Assembly (NCBI GenBank): GCA_904420525.1
Contig: CAJFVT010000063.1
Coordinates: forward strand, 1 to 62,607
Length of the DNA stretch: 62,607 nucleotides
Reading direction: 5' to 3'
Origin: an uncultured Clostridia bacterium
GTDB lineage: Bacteria; Bacillota; Clostridia; UBA1381
Under the pieces are notes generated by a model. The model did not search any database. It was given only the letters and a program-made list of their open reading frames with translations, and was not told where the DNA came from. Below, one piece after another: positions 1-10,352 of this stretch (position 1 is the stretch's first letter; each line of letters opens with the position of its first letter). The position numbers were made by a program, and so were the translations under genes.

Positions 1-15
1 AGAAATTGATCCAAT

Positions 16-34
16 TCGAGGGTAATACCCTCGA
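16..34. repeat. Perfect 19-bp palindrome near the left edge
   Basis: TCGAGGGTAATACCCTCGA reads the same on both strands around a single central base. It lies beyond the 3' end of pyrF next to a copy of the dispersed inverted-repeat element. It could form a short hairpin in the pyr transcript, but no run of T follows on the minus strand, so a terminator call is not supported. Function unknown. Confidence 0.5.
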
Positions 35-44
35 GCACCCTCGG

Positions 45-90
45 TATAGGGAAGTAATTACAAAACGCTGCCGCGTTTCGCAATTACCTA
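45..90 (-). repeat. MITE-like element copy A, hairpin-1 half
   Basis: On the minus strand this reads TAGGTAATTGCGAAACGC, then GGCA, then GCGTTTTGTAATTAC and TTCCCTATA. The 15-bp stem pairs completely on this strand with two G-U pairs; on the plus strand the same positions would be A-C mismatches. It matches the left half of the full copies at 32672 and 57393. The second half seen in those copies is absent or replaced here. It sits 8 bp beyond the pyrF stop codon, so it would be in the 3' end of the pyr mRNA in its fully pairing sense. Confidence 0.75.
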
Positions 91-97
91 ATTTTTA

Positions 98-1015
98 TTA
101 TTTTATTATGCTCGTTATTTCCTCTTTCATTCTGACCGCCTCAGTGCGCGCGGCATCAGCAAAGGCTTCTCCGCCCCTGTCTGATTTTTTATATGCGCAC
201 ATGATACCGCGCGAAGAGTTTACAATAGCTCCCAGGCCATCGTCATTGAAGCATCTGCTGACTCCCTCAAGGCCTCCGCCCTGCGCACCGTAGCCGGGGA
301 CCAAGAAATATGCGCGCTTAAGTATCGAACGCATGATCTTCGCATCATCAGCATGCGTTGCGCCTACTACTGCTCCGACTGCTCCATAGCCGTTTTCTCC
401 GACCGTGCCCTCGTTCCACTTATCTATCAGCGCCGCAACATGCTCAAATATCATTTTCTCTCCCGAATACAGCATCTGCAGCTCGCCCGATGATGGATTT
501 GATGTCCTTGCGAGAACAAATATAGACTTGTCATATTTTATGCAGTCATCCACAAACGGCTGGATACCGTCCGTTCCAAGATACGGGTTCACTGTTATAG
601 AATCAACAGGGCAAGGCTCTGCCTCAGCGCCGTCTATATCCACTCTGCCAAGATATGCAGCAGAATACGCCGCAGCTGTGGAGCCTATATCGTTTCGCTT
701 TACATCCAGTATAACGTACAGTCCCTTTTCCTTAGCGTACTGTATCGTTCTGTGCAGCACCTCCTCACCGGGGAGTCCGTACATCTCATAAAACGCGCTC
801 TGCGGCTTAACCGCCGGGACCACATCATAAAGCGCATCGATAAGCCCTTTATTGAATTCCCATATAGCCTCTGCCGCGCCCTTGAGCGTCTTTCCGTATT
901 CCCTATACGCTCTTTCTCTTATATGCTCAGGCACATATTCCACTCTCGGATCAAGTCCCGCCACTGAAGGATTGCCCTTTTCCTTTATCTTTTTAACCAG
1001 TTGATCTACCGACAT
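98..1015 (-). CDS. pyrF: Orotidine 5'-phosphate decarboxylase
   Basis: Decarboxylates OMP to UMP, the last step of de novo pyrimidine synthesis, in the cytosol. The catalytic DVKRNDIGST segment (D104, K106, D109) is visible, and at about 305 residues it fits the long type 2 family rather than the ~240-residue E. coli type. The ORF track begins 15 codons upstream, but ATG at 1015 is preceded by AGGAAG at a good distance and starts the family-like sequence MSVDQLVKKI. It is the last gene of the minus-strand run pyrR-pyrB-pyrC-pyrF, 70 bp after pyrC, and a repeat element follows its stop. Identification is firm. Confidence 0.96.
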   Translation of the reverse strand: MSVDQLVKKIKEKGNPSVAGLDPRVEYVPEHIRERAYREYGKTLKGAAEAIWEFNKGLIDALYDVVPAVKPQSAFYEMYGLPGEEVLHRTIQYAKEKGLYVILDVKRNDIGSTAAAYSAAYLGRVDIDGAEAEPCPVDSITVNPYLGTDGIQPFVDDCIKYDKSIFVLARTSNPSSGELQMLYSGEKMIFEHVAALIDKWNEGTVGENGYGAVGAVVGATHADDAKIMRSILKRAYFLVPGYGAQGGGLEGVSRCFNDDGLGAIVNSSRGIMCAYKKSDRGGEAFADAARTEAVRMKEEITSIIK

Positions 1016-1085
1016 TTCAATATCTTCCTTTCTTTCGCAGTCTCCCCTTAAATGGGGCATTACTCATGTGCTGATCGAACACGGA

Positions 1086-2378
1086 TCACTTCATAAGCTC
1101 GCCGCGGTTTATTACTATATCTCCGCCGACTATTACATATTCAGGCTTGCCGTAAAGCTCAAAGCCGTCATACGGCGAGTTCTTACCCTTTGAATGAAGC
1201 TTATTTATATCCACAGTCCACTTTTTTGACGGATCGAATATAACTATATCCGCGCATTTGCCCGTGCCAAGCGTACCGCGCGAGATCCCCAGTATACGCG
1301 ATGGGTTCAGCGACATCTTTTCAATGAGCTGACCCATGGTTAGCACACCCTCGTTCACAAGATTTTTTATACCGAGTCCGAGCGATGTCTCAAGCCCTAC
1401 TATACCGTTCTTTGCAGCCGAGAACTCACAATTCTTCTCATCCGGATGGTGCGGAGCATGATCGGTCACTATACAGTCTATCGTTCCGTCTCTGAGTCCC
1501 TCTTTTATCGCCGCAACATCATCAGCAGTACGCAGCGGAGGATTCATCTTTGCATTTGTATTGAAACCGATACATGCCTCCTCCGTAAGACTGAAATAAT
1601 GAGGACATGTCTCACACGTAACCTTTACTCCGCGTTCCTTTGCGCGCCTTATGAGCTCGACCGTGCCCCGTGTGGAAATATGCGCTATATGGACTCTGCC
1701 GCCTATAGCCTCAGCTACAAGGATATCCCTGGCCGCCATGACCTCCTCGGCAGCAGGCGAGATCCCGCGCAGTCCCATAGAGGTCGCTACCGCTCCCTCA
1801 TTCATGTCGCCCTCACCAAGCGCCGGATCCTCGCAGTGAGATATAACGATCAGATCAAACATCCCCGCGTATTCTATCGCGCGGCGCATAAGCCCCGAAT
1901 TTTCAACGGGTCTGCCATCGTCCGATACTCCCACCGCGCCGGCAAACGCCATCTCGCCCATCTCCGCAAGATACTTGCCCTCAAGTCCCTTAGATATCGC
2001 TCCTATTGGGAAAACATTCGCATATCCGCACTCATCGGCTTTTGTTTTTATAAATCTGACTATTGCCTCATTGTCCGCTACCGGCTCTGTGTTCGGCATG
2101 CACGCCACCGAGGTCACGCCTCCGAACACTGCCGCCATGGTTCCGGATTCTATATCCTCCTTATACTCCTGTCCCGGCTCACGCAGATGCACATGCATAT
2201 CCACCAGCCCCGGCGCTACGCACATCCCCTCCGCGTCTATGATCTCCATATCTATCCCCTCCAGATCGGGATCTGTCCCGACCTCCGAGATGATGCCGTT
2301 TTCAACAAATATATCCGTTACCTCATCAATACCGTTTGCCGGATCTATCACATGACCGTTTTTTATCAGTATCCTCAT
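1086..2378 (-). CDS. pyrC: Dihydroorotase
   Basis: Zinc metalloenzyme that cyclises carbamoyl-aspartate to dihydroorotate. The amidohydrolase metal motif appears as [10 protein letters not shown], with ETCPHYF and DHAPH further on supplying later metal or substrate ligands. The length of 431 residues fits class I dihydroorotases of Gram-positive bacteria. I moved the start from the ORF track to ATG at 2378, where AGGAGG stands 6 bp upstream and the sequence [13 protein letters not shown] matches the family N terminus. It lies 76 bp after pyrB and 70 bp before pyrF, presumably cotranscribed. Confidence 0.96.
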   Translation of the reverse strand: MRILIKNGHVIDPANGIDEVTDIFVENGIISEVGTDPDLEGIDMEIIDAEGMCVAPGLVDMHVHLREPGQEYKEDIESGTMAAVFGGVTSVACMPNTEPVADNEAIVRFIKTKADECGYANVFPIGAISKGLEGKYLAEMGEMAFAGAVGVSDDGRPVENSGLMRRAIEYAGMFDLIVISHCEDPALGEGDMNEGAVATSMGLRGISPAAEEVMAARDILVAEAIGGRVHIAHISTRGTVELIRRAKERGVKVTCETCPHYFSLTEEACIGFNTNAKMNPPLRTADDVAAIKEGLRDGTIDCIVTDHAPHHPDEKNCEFSAAKNGIVGLETSLGLGIKNLVNEGVLTMGQLIEKMSLNPSRILGISRGTLGTGKCADIVIFDPSKKWTVDINKLHSKGKNSPYDGFELYGKPEYVIVGGDIVINRGELMK

Positions 2379-2454
2379 TCTATTCCTCCTAACACCATAA
2401 TTCATCTTTCGCCTTATGTATACGTTCAAAAATTATCAAACGATCATATTCGAC

Positions 2455-3369
2455 TCAAAAGCCTCCGCGCGAAAGCAGATACATGACCGCCATTCTTACC
2501 GCTACACCGCTTGTCACCTGATCGGTTATAACGCTTCGCTCACCGTCTATGACCGATGTGGAAAGCTCCACACCGCGGTTAACAGGTCCCGGATGCATCA
2601 CCAGCGCATCCGGCTTTGCCAGCCTCAGACGCTGCTCATCTATACCGAAAAATCTGAAATATTCACGCGTGCTTGGGAACAGGCCCTTTTTCTGGCGCTC
2701 CAGCTGTATCCTCAGACCCATAACTATGTCGGCATCCACGATCGCTTCCTGAACGTTATCGAACACCTTAACGCCCAGCTCTTCTATCCCCATCGGCATA
2801 AGCGTTGCAGGGCCGCCCACAGACACCTCCGCGCCCAGCTTAGTAAGACCGTAGATGTTCGAGCGTACAACACGTGAATGATACACATCTCCCACTATCG
2901 CCACCTTTAAGCCCTCGATATGACCTTTATGCTCCTTTATCGTAAGCATGTCCAAAAGCGCCTGCGTAGGATGCTCGTTCATGCCGTCGCCCGCATTGAC
3001 GACCGCCGCGCTCACAAGAGGCGAGAGCAGATGCGGCGCGCCGCTCATGCCATGACGCATGACCAGTATATCAGTCCCCATCGCATTTATCGTCTCTGCC
3101 GTATCTATAAGCGTTTCGCCCTTGGCCACCGATGAACCGCTTGATGATATATTGGCCGCGTTCGCGCTCATATACTTGGCCGCCAGTTCAAAAGACAGTC
3201 TTGTCCTTGTGCTGTTTTCATAAAAAAGAGTCACCACCGTTTTCCCCTGCAGATGCGGTGTCTTTTTATTAGGACTTTTAACTACCTCTTTCATCGATGC
3301 CGCTGTATCGAGTATATGTTTGATCTGATCCGCGCTTAACTCCTTCAGTCCGAGCAAATCGTGCTTCAT
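2455..3369 (-). CDS. pyrB: Aspartate carbamoyltransferase catalytic chain
   Basis: Joins carbamoyl phosphate to aspartate, the committed step of pyrimidine synthesis. The carbamoyl-phosphate loop ENSTRTRLSFE is near residue 50, followed by SSSGSSVAKGET, NAGDGMNEHPTQ and HPGPVNRG, all typical of the catalytic chain. The 304-residue length is normal. Its ATG overlaps the pyrR stop by four bases (ATGA), so translation of the two is likely coupled. No pyrI regulatory chain follows, as expected for a PyrR-controlled Firmicutes locus. Confidence 0.97.
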   Translation of the reverse strand: MKHDLLGLKELSADQIKHILDTAASMKEVVKSPNKKTPHLQGKTVVTLFYENSTRTRLSFELAAKYMSANAANISSSGSSVAKGETLIDTAETINAMGTDILVMRHGMSGAPHLLSPLVSAAVVNAGDGMNEHPTQALLDMLTIKEHKGHIEGLKVAIVGDVYHSRVVRSNIYGLTKLGAEVSVGGPATLMPMGIEELGVKVFDNVQEAIVDADIVMGLRIQLERQKKGLFPSTREYFRFFGIDEQRLRLAKPDALVMHPGPVNRGVELSTSVIDGERSVITDQVTSGVAVRMAVMYLLSRGGF

Positions 3370-3911
3370 CTTCTGTCCTCCTTATTGCATATAGTGACAA
3401 GCTTTACAGCCCCGTCCTCATCTATATCCGCTTTTATGTATTCGTCAAGCGACGTCGGCACGTTCCTGCCGCAGTAATCCGCCGCTATCGGGAGCTCATG
3501 ATGGCCGCGGTCAATGAGAACCGCAAGCTTTATCTTAGCCGGACGTCCCATATCAAAAAGCTCTTTTATTGCCGCGTTCACTGTCCGTCCCGAAAACAGT
3601 ATGTCATCGACGAGTATGATATTCTTATCCTCTATCGTAAATGCTATATCCGTTTCCTTTATGACCGGATGATCGTTCAGACGCGTCAGGTCATCCCGGT
3701 AAAAGGTTATGTCAAGACTGCCCATGGGCAGCTCAACACCTTCTATTTCATTTATCTTGCGTCTGAGCGCTCTGGCAAAAAGCACACCGCGTGTCTGGAT
3801 CCCGATAATAACAAGGTTTTCCGCGCCCTTGTTATCCTCAACTATCTCGTACGCCATACGGTTCACAAGCCTTGCCGCCGTTTTTTCGTTCAATAAAACT
3901 GCTTTTTCCAT
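3366..3911 (-). CDS. pyrR: Bifunctional pyr operon regulator / uracil phosphoribosyltransferase
   Basis: PyrR binds pyr mRNA leaders when UMP is high and also has uracil phosphoribosyltransferase activity. The PRPP-binding loop ILVDDILFSGRTV is clear at about residues 94-108, and the 181-residue length is standard. It heads the operon and overlaps pyrB by 4 bp. Upstream is a candidate promoter about 80 bp away and a small hairpin carrying GAGGCU, the core of known PyrR binding loops; no terminator is seen between promoter and start. Control may therefore act on translation rather than by attenuation, which is inference. Confidence 0.96.
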   Translation of the reverse strand: MEKAVLLNEKTAARLVNRMAYEIVEDNKGAENLVIIGIQTRGVLFARALRRKINEIEGVELPMGSLDITFYRDDLTRLNDHPVIKETDIAFTIEDKNIILVDDILFSGRTVNAAIKELFDMGRPAKIKLAVLIDRGHHELPIAADYCGRNVPTSLDEYIKADIDEDGAVKLVTICNKEDRR

Positions 3912-3932
3912 TTATCCCTAAATTCCTTTCCA

Positions 3933-3953
3933 CGGAGCCTCAGCGCTGCTCCG
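3933..3953 (-). promoter_or_regulatory. Leader hairpin with GAGGCU, possible PyrR-binding site
   Basis: On the minus-strand RNA, CGGAGC pairs with GCUCCG around AGCGCUGAG, so the transcript carries CUGAGGCUCC about 20 nt before the pyrR start. Known PyrR loops share a GAGGCU core within a purine-rich bulge. The remainder of the consensus is only partly matched, and there is no adjacent terminator or antiterminator. This is a suggestion, not a firm site. Confidence 0.35.
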
Positions 3954-3988
3954 CATATCCATTTCCATGAGATCATCACTTATCCTAT

Positions 3989-4017
3989 ATTATATATCAA
4001 AAACACGCTCTTGTCCA
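3989..4017 (-). promoter_or_regulatory. Promoter of the pyr operon
   Basis: On the minus strand TGGACA and TATAAT are separated by 17 bp. The -10 is perfect and the -35 differs from TTGACA at one base. It leaves a leader of about 70 nt before pyrR. Confidence 0.65.
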
Positions 4018-4089
4018 TATAAATTTGCTAATTTTCAGTTTAAATTTTTCATTAATTATTATTTTTTAATATTTTTTTTCAAAATACTC

Positions 4090-4118
4090 TTGATAAGTGT
4101 GTAATTATTTGATAAAAT
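4090..4118 (+). promoter_or_regulatory. Promoter of the response-regulator/kinase genes
   Basis: TTGATA and TAAAAT with a 17-bp spacer, about 60 bp before the response-regulator ATG. It diverges from the pyr promoter in an AT-rich region of 268 bp. Confidence 0.6.
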
Positions 4119-4179
4119 ATATGTAATGTATGTGCAATACAATTGTTTAAAATGTCTTTTTTGAAAGGATGTATAGCAG

Positions 4180-4881
4180 ATGGAACCTACTATTCTTATT
4201 GTAGAGGATGAAAAAAATATAAACGATGTGCTCGGCTTTACCTTTGCAAAGGCGGGATATAAAACGATCTCAGCCTACGATGGACCTACGGGCTACGATA
4301 TGTGCATGAGCGAGCATCCGGATCTGGTGCTTCTTGATGTCAACCTTCCGGGCATGGACGGCATGGACGTTTGCAAGGAGATACGCAAGACCTCTAATGT
4401 ACCGATAATAATGCTCACAGCGAGAGAGGACGAGCTTGACAAGGTACTTGGTCTGGAGCTTGGCGCTGACGACTACATAACAAAGCCGTACTCGGCACGT
4501 GAGCTTACAGCGCGCGTCAAAGCGCTTCTGCGGCGCGCTTCCTCGGAAAACTCCGATTCGCAGCCAAAGAAAAATTCAGGGATCATAACCTCCGGCGATG
4601 TAACTATAAATATCGACCGCTATGAAGTGAAAAAGAACGGCAAAACTCTCGATATAACTCTGCGTGAATTTGAGCTGCTCCGTTTTCTCGCAGTCGCTCC
4701 CGACAAGATATTCTCTCGCGAGGTCCTGCTGGAAAACGTATGGGGTTATGAATACCTCGGCGATGTGCGTACGGTAGACGTGACCATACGCCGTCTGCGT
4801 GAAAAAATAGAGGATGATCCAAGCATGCCTCGTTATATAATGACAAAACGCAGTATCGGCTATTATTTCAACCAGATATAA
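4180..4881 (+). CDS. OmpR/PhoB-family response regulator
   Basis: DNA-binding output half of a two-component system. Residues 1-120 form the receiver domain with acidic residues E9-D10 and the phosphoacceptor D53 in LLDVNLPGMDG, and the conserved lysine in YITKPYS. Residues about 135-233 form the winged-helix domain (LREFELLRFL, VWGYEYLGDVRTVDVTIRRLR). The 233-residue length is typical of WalR/PhoP/PhoB regulators. The kinase gene begins 12 bp after its stop, so they are cotranscribed. The target genes cannot be told from sequence; neighbouring pyr genes are divergent and need not be related. Confidence 0.93.
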   Translation: MEPTILIVEDEKNINDVLGFTFAKAGYKTISAYDGPTGYDMCMSEHPDLVLLDVNLPGMDGMDVCKEIRKTSNVPIIMLTAREDELDKVLGLELGADDYITKPYSARELTARVKALLRRASSENSDSQPKKNSGIITSGDVTINIDRYEVKKNGKTLDITLREFELLRFLAVAPDKIFSREVLLENVWGYEYLGDVRTVDVTIRRLREKIEDDPSMPRYIMTKRSIGYYFNQI

Positions 4882-4893
4882 GGATACTCCAGA

Positions 4894-6711
4894 ATGTTCA
4901 AAAGCATACGTACAAAATCAGTAGTCCTGTTTACGCTGGCAGCAGTGGCATCTGAACTTGCAGTCGGGCTCATCGGTATCTTCAGCACTGTAAGGAGTTT
5001 TCACAGCGATTTCGAAAAAGCTGTATACTCCACTTTTACCGATGATCTCAAGCAGCAGCTCACAGCGGCCGCAAATGCTGTTTCAATACCGGATCAGCAG
5101 TCAGGCGGCACCGGAGTTATAATCAATGAAACAGGACCTGACAATATAGAAAATCTCAGGGATATAGTAGCGTCGTATTCTGACGCGCTGGGGCTTCGCA
5201 CCTCGGCAGAGTTCTGCATTCTCGACCGCAACGGCGCCGTTGTATACTCATCGCGCGGGTCGTCAGCCGTAGAAGCCTCTGAGGTCACAGCCGACGCGCT
5301 TGCCGGCACCGAAGCCTTCAGCAATCCGCTCACTGCGGAGTTTTCAGATTATGCGCTCCCGCTTATGAGCGGGGACTCGGTCAGATATATAATATATATA
5401 AAGGATACGATGTCGGTACAGCATGCCGTGACAGACAGACTGTGGAACGACCTCCTGCTGTCAGTCATACTGACCGGTGCTGCTGCGCTTATTTTAAGCA
5501 TATTTATATCCAGCTCTGTGCTTGCCCCGGTGAAAACGCTCTCAGCCCAGATCAGGAAGCTTGCCGAGGGAGAAAGGACTGCGCTGTCAGCCTCTGAACG
5601 AAATGATGAGCTGGGCGAGCTGGCAGGAGCGCTCATATATCTGACAGCGTCAATACGCAAAAAGAATGACAAAAAGCTTACCGAACAAACCAAAATTGAA
5701 ACTATTCTCCAAAATATGAGCGACGGGATCATGGTTTTCGATTCAAAAGGCAAGCTGACGCTTATAAACCTTGAGGCGAAAAAGCTTCTAAACCGCAAAT
5801 ATGTTGACGACATAACCTTTAACCGTTTTTTCAAGGAGATCAACGCCGACATAACTCTTGAAGAGCTGCAGTACGCTCCGCCTGAGGAATCGGCTGAACG
5901 TGAGATCAAAATAAACGACCTTATGCTGCAGTTCAGCTTTGCGCCCGTATCCAAGGAAAACAAGGAGGGGGATATAATCGTTATAGTCCATGATGTCACC
6001 AAGCACGAGCGGCTCGAACGCGCCCGCCGCGATTTTGTCGCAGATGTCTCACATGAGCTTAGGACTCCGCTTACCGTTATAAAGTCCTATGCGGACATCC
6101 TTGCGGACACACCGGATGCTGAGCCTGAGGTGCGGACACGCTTCCTTGATACGATCTCATCGGAAACGGACAGGATGACAAAGATCATTTCAGACCTGCT
6201 CACGCTGTCTAAGCTGGACGAGAACGCAAATTATACCCGTCCCGATGACGATATAGATATTCGCTCCATGCTTGAGGGACTTGCCGAACGGCTTGAGCTC
6301 ACGGCCCGAAAGAAAAACCAGACGATAACCTACACGCCGATAAACGATGTGCCTCACATAATCGGCGACCGTGACGGTCTTGAACGCGTATTCACAAATA
6401 TAATCTCAAACGCGCTCAAATACACTCCTACGGGCGGTGAGATAAACATATTCTCAAGCAAGGTGTATAATGACATAATCGTGAAGGTATCTGACAACGG
6501 TATAGGTATACCAAAGGATCAGCTCCCGAACATTTTCGACAGGTTCTACAGAGTTGACAAGGCGAGATCAAGGGACAAGGGCGGTACCGGACTCGGTCTC
6601 GCCATAGCTAAGCAGACGATAGAATCAGCCTTCCACGGCAAGATATCCATCGCCAGCGAGCTGAACAAGGGCACGGACGTTACGGTAACGATCCCTGCGC
6701 CGAAAAGGTGA
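4894..6711 (+). CDS. Membrane sensor histidine kinase (HAMP-PAS-HisKA-HATPase)
   Basis: Partner of the upstream response regulator. Two membrane segments (about residues 9-31 and 187-210) enclose an extracytoplasmic sensor domain of about 150 residues. A HAMP linker (about 205-260), a PAS-like domain (about 265-370), the phosphoacceptor H387 in DVSHELRTPL, and an ATPase domain with NIISNALKYTP, VSDNGIGIP and GGTGLGLAIAK follow. This architecture resembles WalK/PhoR/ResE kinases. At 605 residues it is complete. A strong terminator lies right after the stop. The signal sensed is unknown. Confidence 0.93.
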   Translation: MFKSIRTKSVVLFTLAAVASELAVGLIGIFSTVRSFHSDFEKAVYSTFTDDLKQQLTAAANAVSIPDQQSGGTGVIINETGPDNIENLRDIVASYSDALGLRTSAEFCILDRNGAVVYSSRGSSAVEASEVTADALAGTEAFSNPLTAEFSDYALPLMSGDSVRYIIYIKDTMSVQHAVTDRLWNDLLLSVILTGAAALILSIFISSSVLAPVKTLSAQIRKLAEGERTALSASERNDELGELAGALIYLTASIRKKNDKKLTEQTKIETILQNMSDGIMVFDSKGKLTLINLEAKKLLNRKYVDDITFNRFFKEINADITLEELQYAPPEESAEREIKINDLMLQFSFAPVSKENKEGDIIVIVHDVTKHERLERARRDFVADVSHELRTPLTVIKSYADILADTPDAEPEVRTRFLDTISSETDRMTKIISDLLTLSKLDENANYTRPDDDIDIRSMLEGLAERLELTARKKNQTITYTPINDVPHIIGDRDGLERVFTNIISNALKYTPTGGEINIFSSKVYNDIIVKVSDNGIGIPKDQLPNIFDRFYRVDKARSRDKGGTGLGLAIAKQTIESAFHGKISIASELNKGTDVTVTIPAPKR

Positions 6712-6721
6712 ACGAATAACC

Positions 6722-6768
6722 AATATGGGCACGGCAGACTACTGCATCTTGCCGTGCCCATATTTTCT
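6722..6768 (+). terminator. Intrinsic terminator after the sensor kinase
   Basis: AATATGGGCACGGCA pairs perfectly with TGCCGTGCCCATATT (15 bp, 13-nt loop), followed by TTCTGTTATTTT on the plus strand. It lies between convergent genes and could also slow minus-strand transcription leaving the DUF4179 gene. Confidence 0.88.
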
Positions 6769-6769
6769 G

Positions 6770-7810
6770 TTATTTTACAGGGATAACTGAATCGCCTATC
6801 GTTATGCTTTCTATATTATCTATATCCGCGATCCTGCTGAACCGGGCATATACATGTCCCATGCTGCCGTCATATGAGGCGGCAAGGTTTCTTTTCAGCT
6901 CATCCGAGCTTAGCTTTGTTCCGTCCGAGAAATTCACGTCAAACGGCAGATCCGCATACCCTGTATCCCAATCGCCTTCTATTTCAAAATCCACAGCCGC
7001 AGACAACGGCGAAAGCACTATCTTTTTTATCCATACCGGCAGCGGCTCGCCCTCCCCCGGCACAGTCATTACCTTCGTATCCGTGTCTATCTCCTTTATG
7101 TCTGTTGTTATGTCACTGTTGTATTCCCATAAAAGATCCCAGCTGCCCTCTTTTACAGTTTCCGTGACATAGTTATAATTCTCATCCCTGAGCTTTTCTC
7201 CGTTCTCATCCCTCAAATATCTGCACAGATCCTCAAGCTGCAGGTACAGTCTTCCGCTCTCAATATCAATAGATGTCCCGGAAATAAATGCAAGATATTT
7301 TTTGGTTCTGCCCTCCTCACTCATCAGCGACACATTATATTCAAACGAAGAATACTTTTCAGCCTCCTCCGGTATAAATCTTTCTCTTTTAAAGAAATAT
7401 TCATCACCGAAAACTATATCCTCATCGGTCGTGACAGTGAACACCGCAAATATCGTGCGTGTATCCGAAAGTGTCTGCAATACATTGACAGTTATCCCAT
7501 TGCCGGACACCGAGCACACAGGAGTGTCAAACGCGTCATCAAACTTCTCGCTTTCACTCTCCGTAATACCCAGTCTTGCGGACAGATCCCTGTCCAGATA
7601 CTGCTTCACGGCAAAGACCGTACTCGCAGCGATCACTGTAACGGCAGCAGCGGCAAGCAGCAGCCTGACGGTCCGCCTCCCTTTTTTGCGTCCGCCGCCC
7701 GTTTTCTTTCTGATAAGCTTCATGATCCGTCTGTGCTCCTCAGCAGTGAGCTGCTCAGGCTCATATTCCGGGTCAATAGTATTGCATAATATCTCATCAA
7801 GTCTGTTCAC
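6770..7810 (-). CDS. DUF4179-like membrane protein, probable anti-sigma factor
   Basis: The 346-residue protein has a short cytoplasmic N terminus with a charged stretch (KLIRKKTGGGRKKGRR), one membrane helix at about residues 49-68, and a large extracytoplasmic domain. This layout and the sequence after the helix resemble DUF4179 proteins, which are commonly encoded directly after ECF sigma factor genes. Its start overlaps the sigma gene stop by four bases, so translation is probably coupled. I infer that it holds the sigma factor at the membrane until a signal arrives. No zinc-type anti-sigma motif is seen. Confidence 0.75.
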   Translation of the reverse strand: MNRLDEILCNTIDPEYEPEQLTAEEHRRIMKLIRKKTGGGRKKGRRTVRLLLAAAAVTVIAASTVFAVKQYLDRDLSARLGITESESEKFDDAFDTPVCSVSGNGITVNVLQTLSDTRTIFAVFTVTTDEDIVFGDEYFFKRERFIPEEAEKYSSFEYNVSLMSEEGRTKKYLAFISGTSIDIESGRLYLQLEDLCRYLRDENGEKLRDENYNYVTETVKEGSWDLLWEYNSDITTDIKEIDTDTKVMTVPGEGEPLPVWIKKIVLSPLSAAVDFEIEGDWDTGYADLPFDVNFSDGTKLSSDELKRNLAASYDGSMGHVYARFSRIADIDNIESITIGDSVIPVK

Positions 7811-8358
7811 AGAATTATCCCTCCCTCTGTAAGCCTCTCCTTCAGCTTGTTTTTATATCGGTACAAAATATTTTCTACCTTCTTTTCGCTGCATCCTACC
7901 GCTTCAGCTATGACTCTGACCCTTTCACAATAATAATACCTGCGTATAAATATCTCACGCTCCGGCTCCGGCATAGAATTGATAACCTTCTGGATTATCT
8001 CAGCATTGATCCTGCGTGAAGCCTCGCTTGTCATATCTATATCTATCCCAAGCTCCATGTCCTCCAGCTGTGCCGGATACGGTATCCTTATCATCTGCTT
8101 AAGTCTGGTATATGCTGTATTTTTCGCAATGCCTATAATATATCCCCTGACCGTAACAGAATTGATGATCCTGTCCCGTGACCGCCAAAACTCAACAAAG
8201 CAGTCAGCTGCCGCATCCTCTATATCTTCCGTGCTGAAGCCGAACAGGATATTGCGGCATACAGCCTTAACCACACCGCCGTAAAGCGACAAAAGCAGCT
8301 CAAAGCCCTTTTCCGGATCTTTTGCCATCAGCCGTTTCAGCCTTTTTTCATCCTCCAT
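7807..8358 (-). CDS. ECF-type RNA polymerase sigma factor
   Basis: The 183-residue protein has a sigma-70 region 2 (about residues 15-80, with EDIEDAAADCFVEFWRSRDR) and region 4 (about 120-178, with MPEPEREIFIRRYYYCERVRVIAEAVGCSE split over the helix-turn-helix). Region 3 is absent, as in ECF factors. It is followed with a 4-bp overlap by the probable anti-sigma gene, the usual arrangement for a membrane-signal-controlled regulon. The genes controlled are not visible; the pair may activate its own promoter in the AT-rich 125 bp upstream, where I see no convincing ECF consensus. Confidence 0.88.
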   Translation of the reverse strand: MEDEKRLKRLMAKDPEKGFELLLSLYGGVVKAVCRNILFGFSTEDIEDAAADCFVEFWRSRDRIINSVTVRGYIIGIAKNTAYTRLKQMIRIPYPAQLEDMELGIDIDMTSEASRRINAEIIQKVINSMPEPEREIFIRRYYYCERVRVIAEAVGCSEKKVENILYRYKNKLKERLTEGGIIL

Positions 8359-8432
8359 ATTTGCCTCCTTTATAAATTATTATCGGCGCCTCTGTAATTA
8401 AAGTCTGTTATATTATCAATTTTCACTCACAT

Positions 8433-8464
8433 AAAAAGGGCTGCCGCTTTTAATGCAACAACCC
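8433..8464 (-). terminator. Terminator of the ATP synthase operon
   Basis: On the minus strand GGGTTGTTGC pairs with GCGGCAGCCC (G-U pairs included) around ATTAAAA, followed by TTTTTAT. It lies 20 bp beyond the atpC stop. It belongs to the recurrent GCGGCAGCCCC terminator family of this window. Confidence 0.85.
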
Positions 8465-8483
8465 ATTTTGTATTCTCTTGTAT

Positions 8484-8900
8484 TTAGAATCCGCGTCTGT
8501 GTCTTGCAGCTTCCTTCATACGCGACATAGCTCTTGCAAGCGATGCCTTTGTATGATAATACTCCTGACGGCCTGTTTCCTGACGCAGCTTTTCCTCCGC
8601 TCGGATCTTTGCCTCCTCCGCACGTCTCAGGTCTATCTCCTCAGGACGCTCGGCAGTGTCAACGAAAACAACAACACTATTGTTCTCTACATACGCAAAG
8701 CCCAGTCCTGTGAAAAACACCTGCTTTTCACCATTAGTCTCAAAGCGCAGTTCTCCAAGCACAAGCGCTATCAGCAGATCCTCATGCTGCGCAAGAATAG
8801 CATATTCACCATCCGTTGCGGGCAGCACAAGCGATTCACATTCACCGTCAAAAACCACCTTATCGGTAGCATATATCTTTAAATTGAATTTGCCAGCCAT
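8484..8900 (-). CDS. atpC: F1Fo ATP synthase subunit epsilon
   Basis: Central-stalk subunit that couples gamma rotation and inhibits ATP hydrolysis. The N-terminal beta sandwich shows LPATDGEYAILAQHEDL, the usual GE/LP landmarks, and the C-terminal two-helix arm is present at about residues 90-138. The length of 138 residues is normal. It is the last gene of the atp operon, 15 bp after atpD, and a terminator follows. Confidence 0.95.
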   Translation of the reverse strand: MAGKFNLKIYATDKVVFDGECESLVLPATDGEYAILAQHEDLLIALVLGELRFETNGEKQVFFTGLGFAYVENNSVVVFVDTAERPEEIDLRRAEEAKIRAEEKLRQETGRQEYYHTKASLARAMSRMKEAARHRRGF

Positions 8901-8915
8901 AACCGTACCTCCCGA

Positions 8916-10352
<1,437 letters not shown>

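Noticed and set aside
1446-2486. 346-codon plus-strand ORF opposite pyrC
   Set aside because: It runs antisense through the well-conserved pyrC gene, lacks a recognisable domain and has a low-complexity R/H/Y-rich translation typical of shadow frames.
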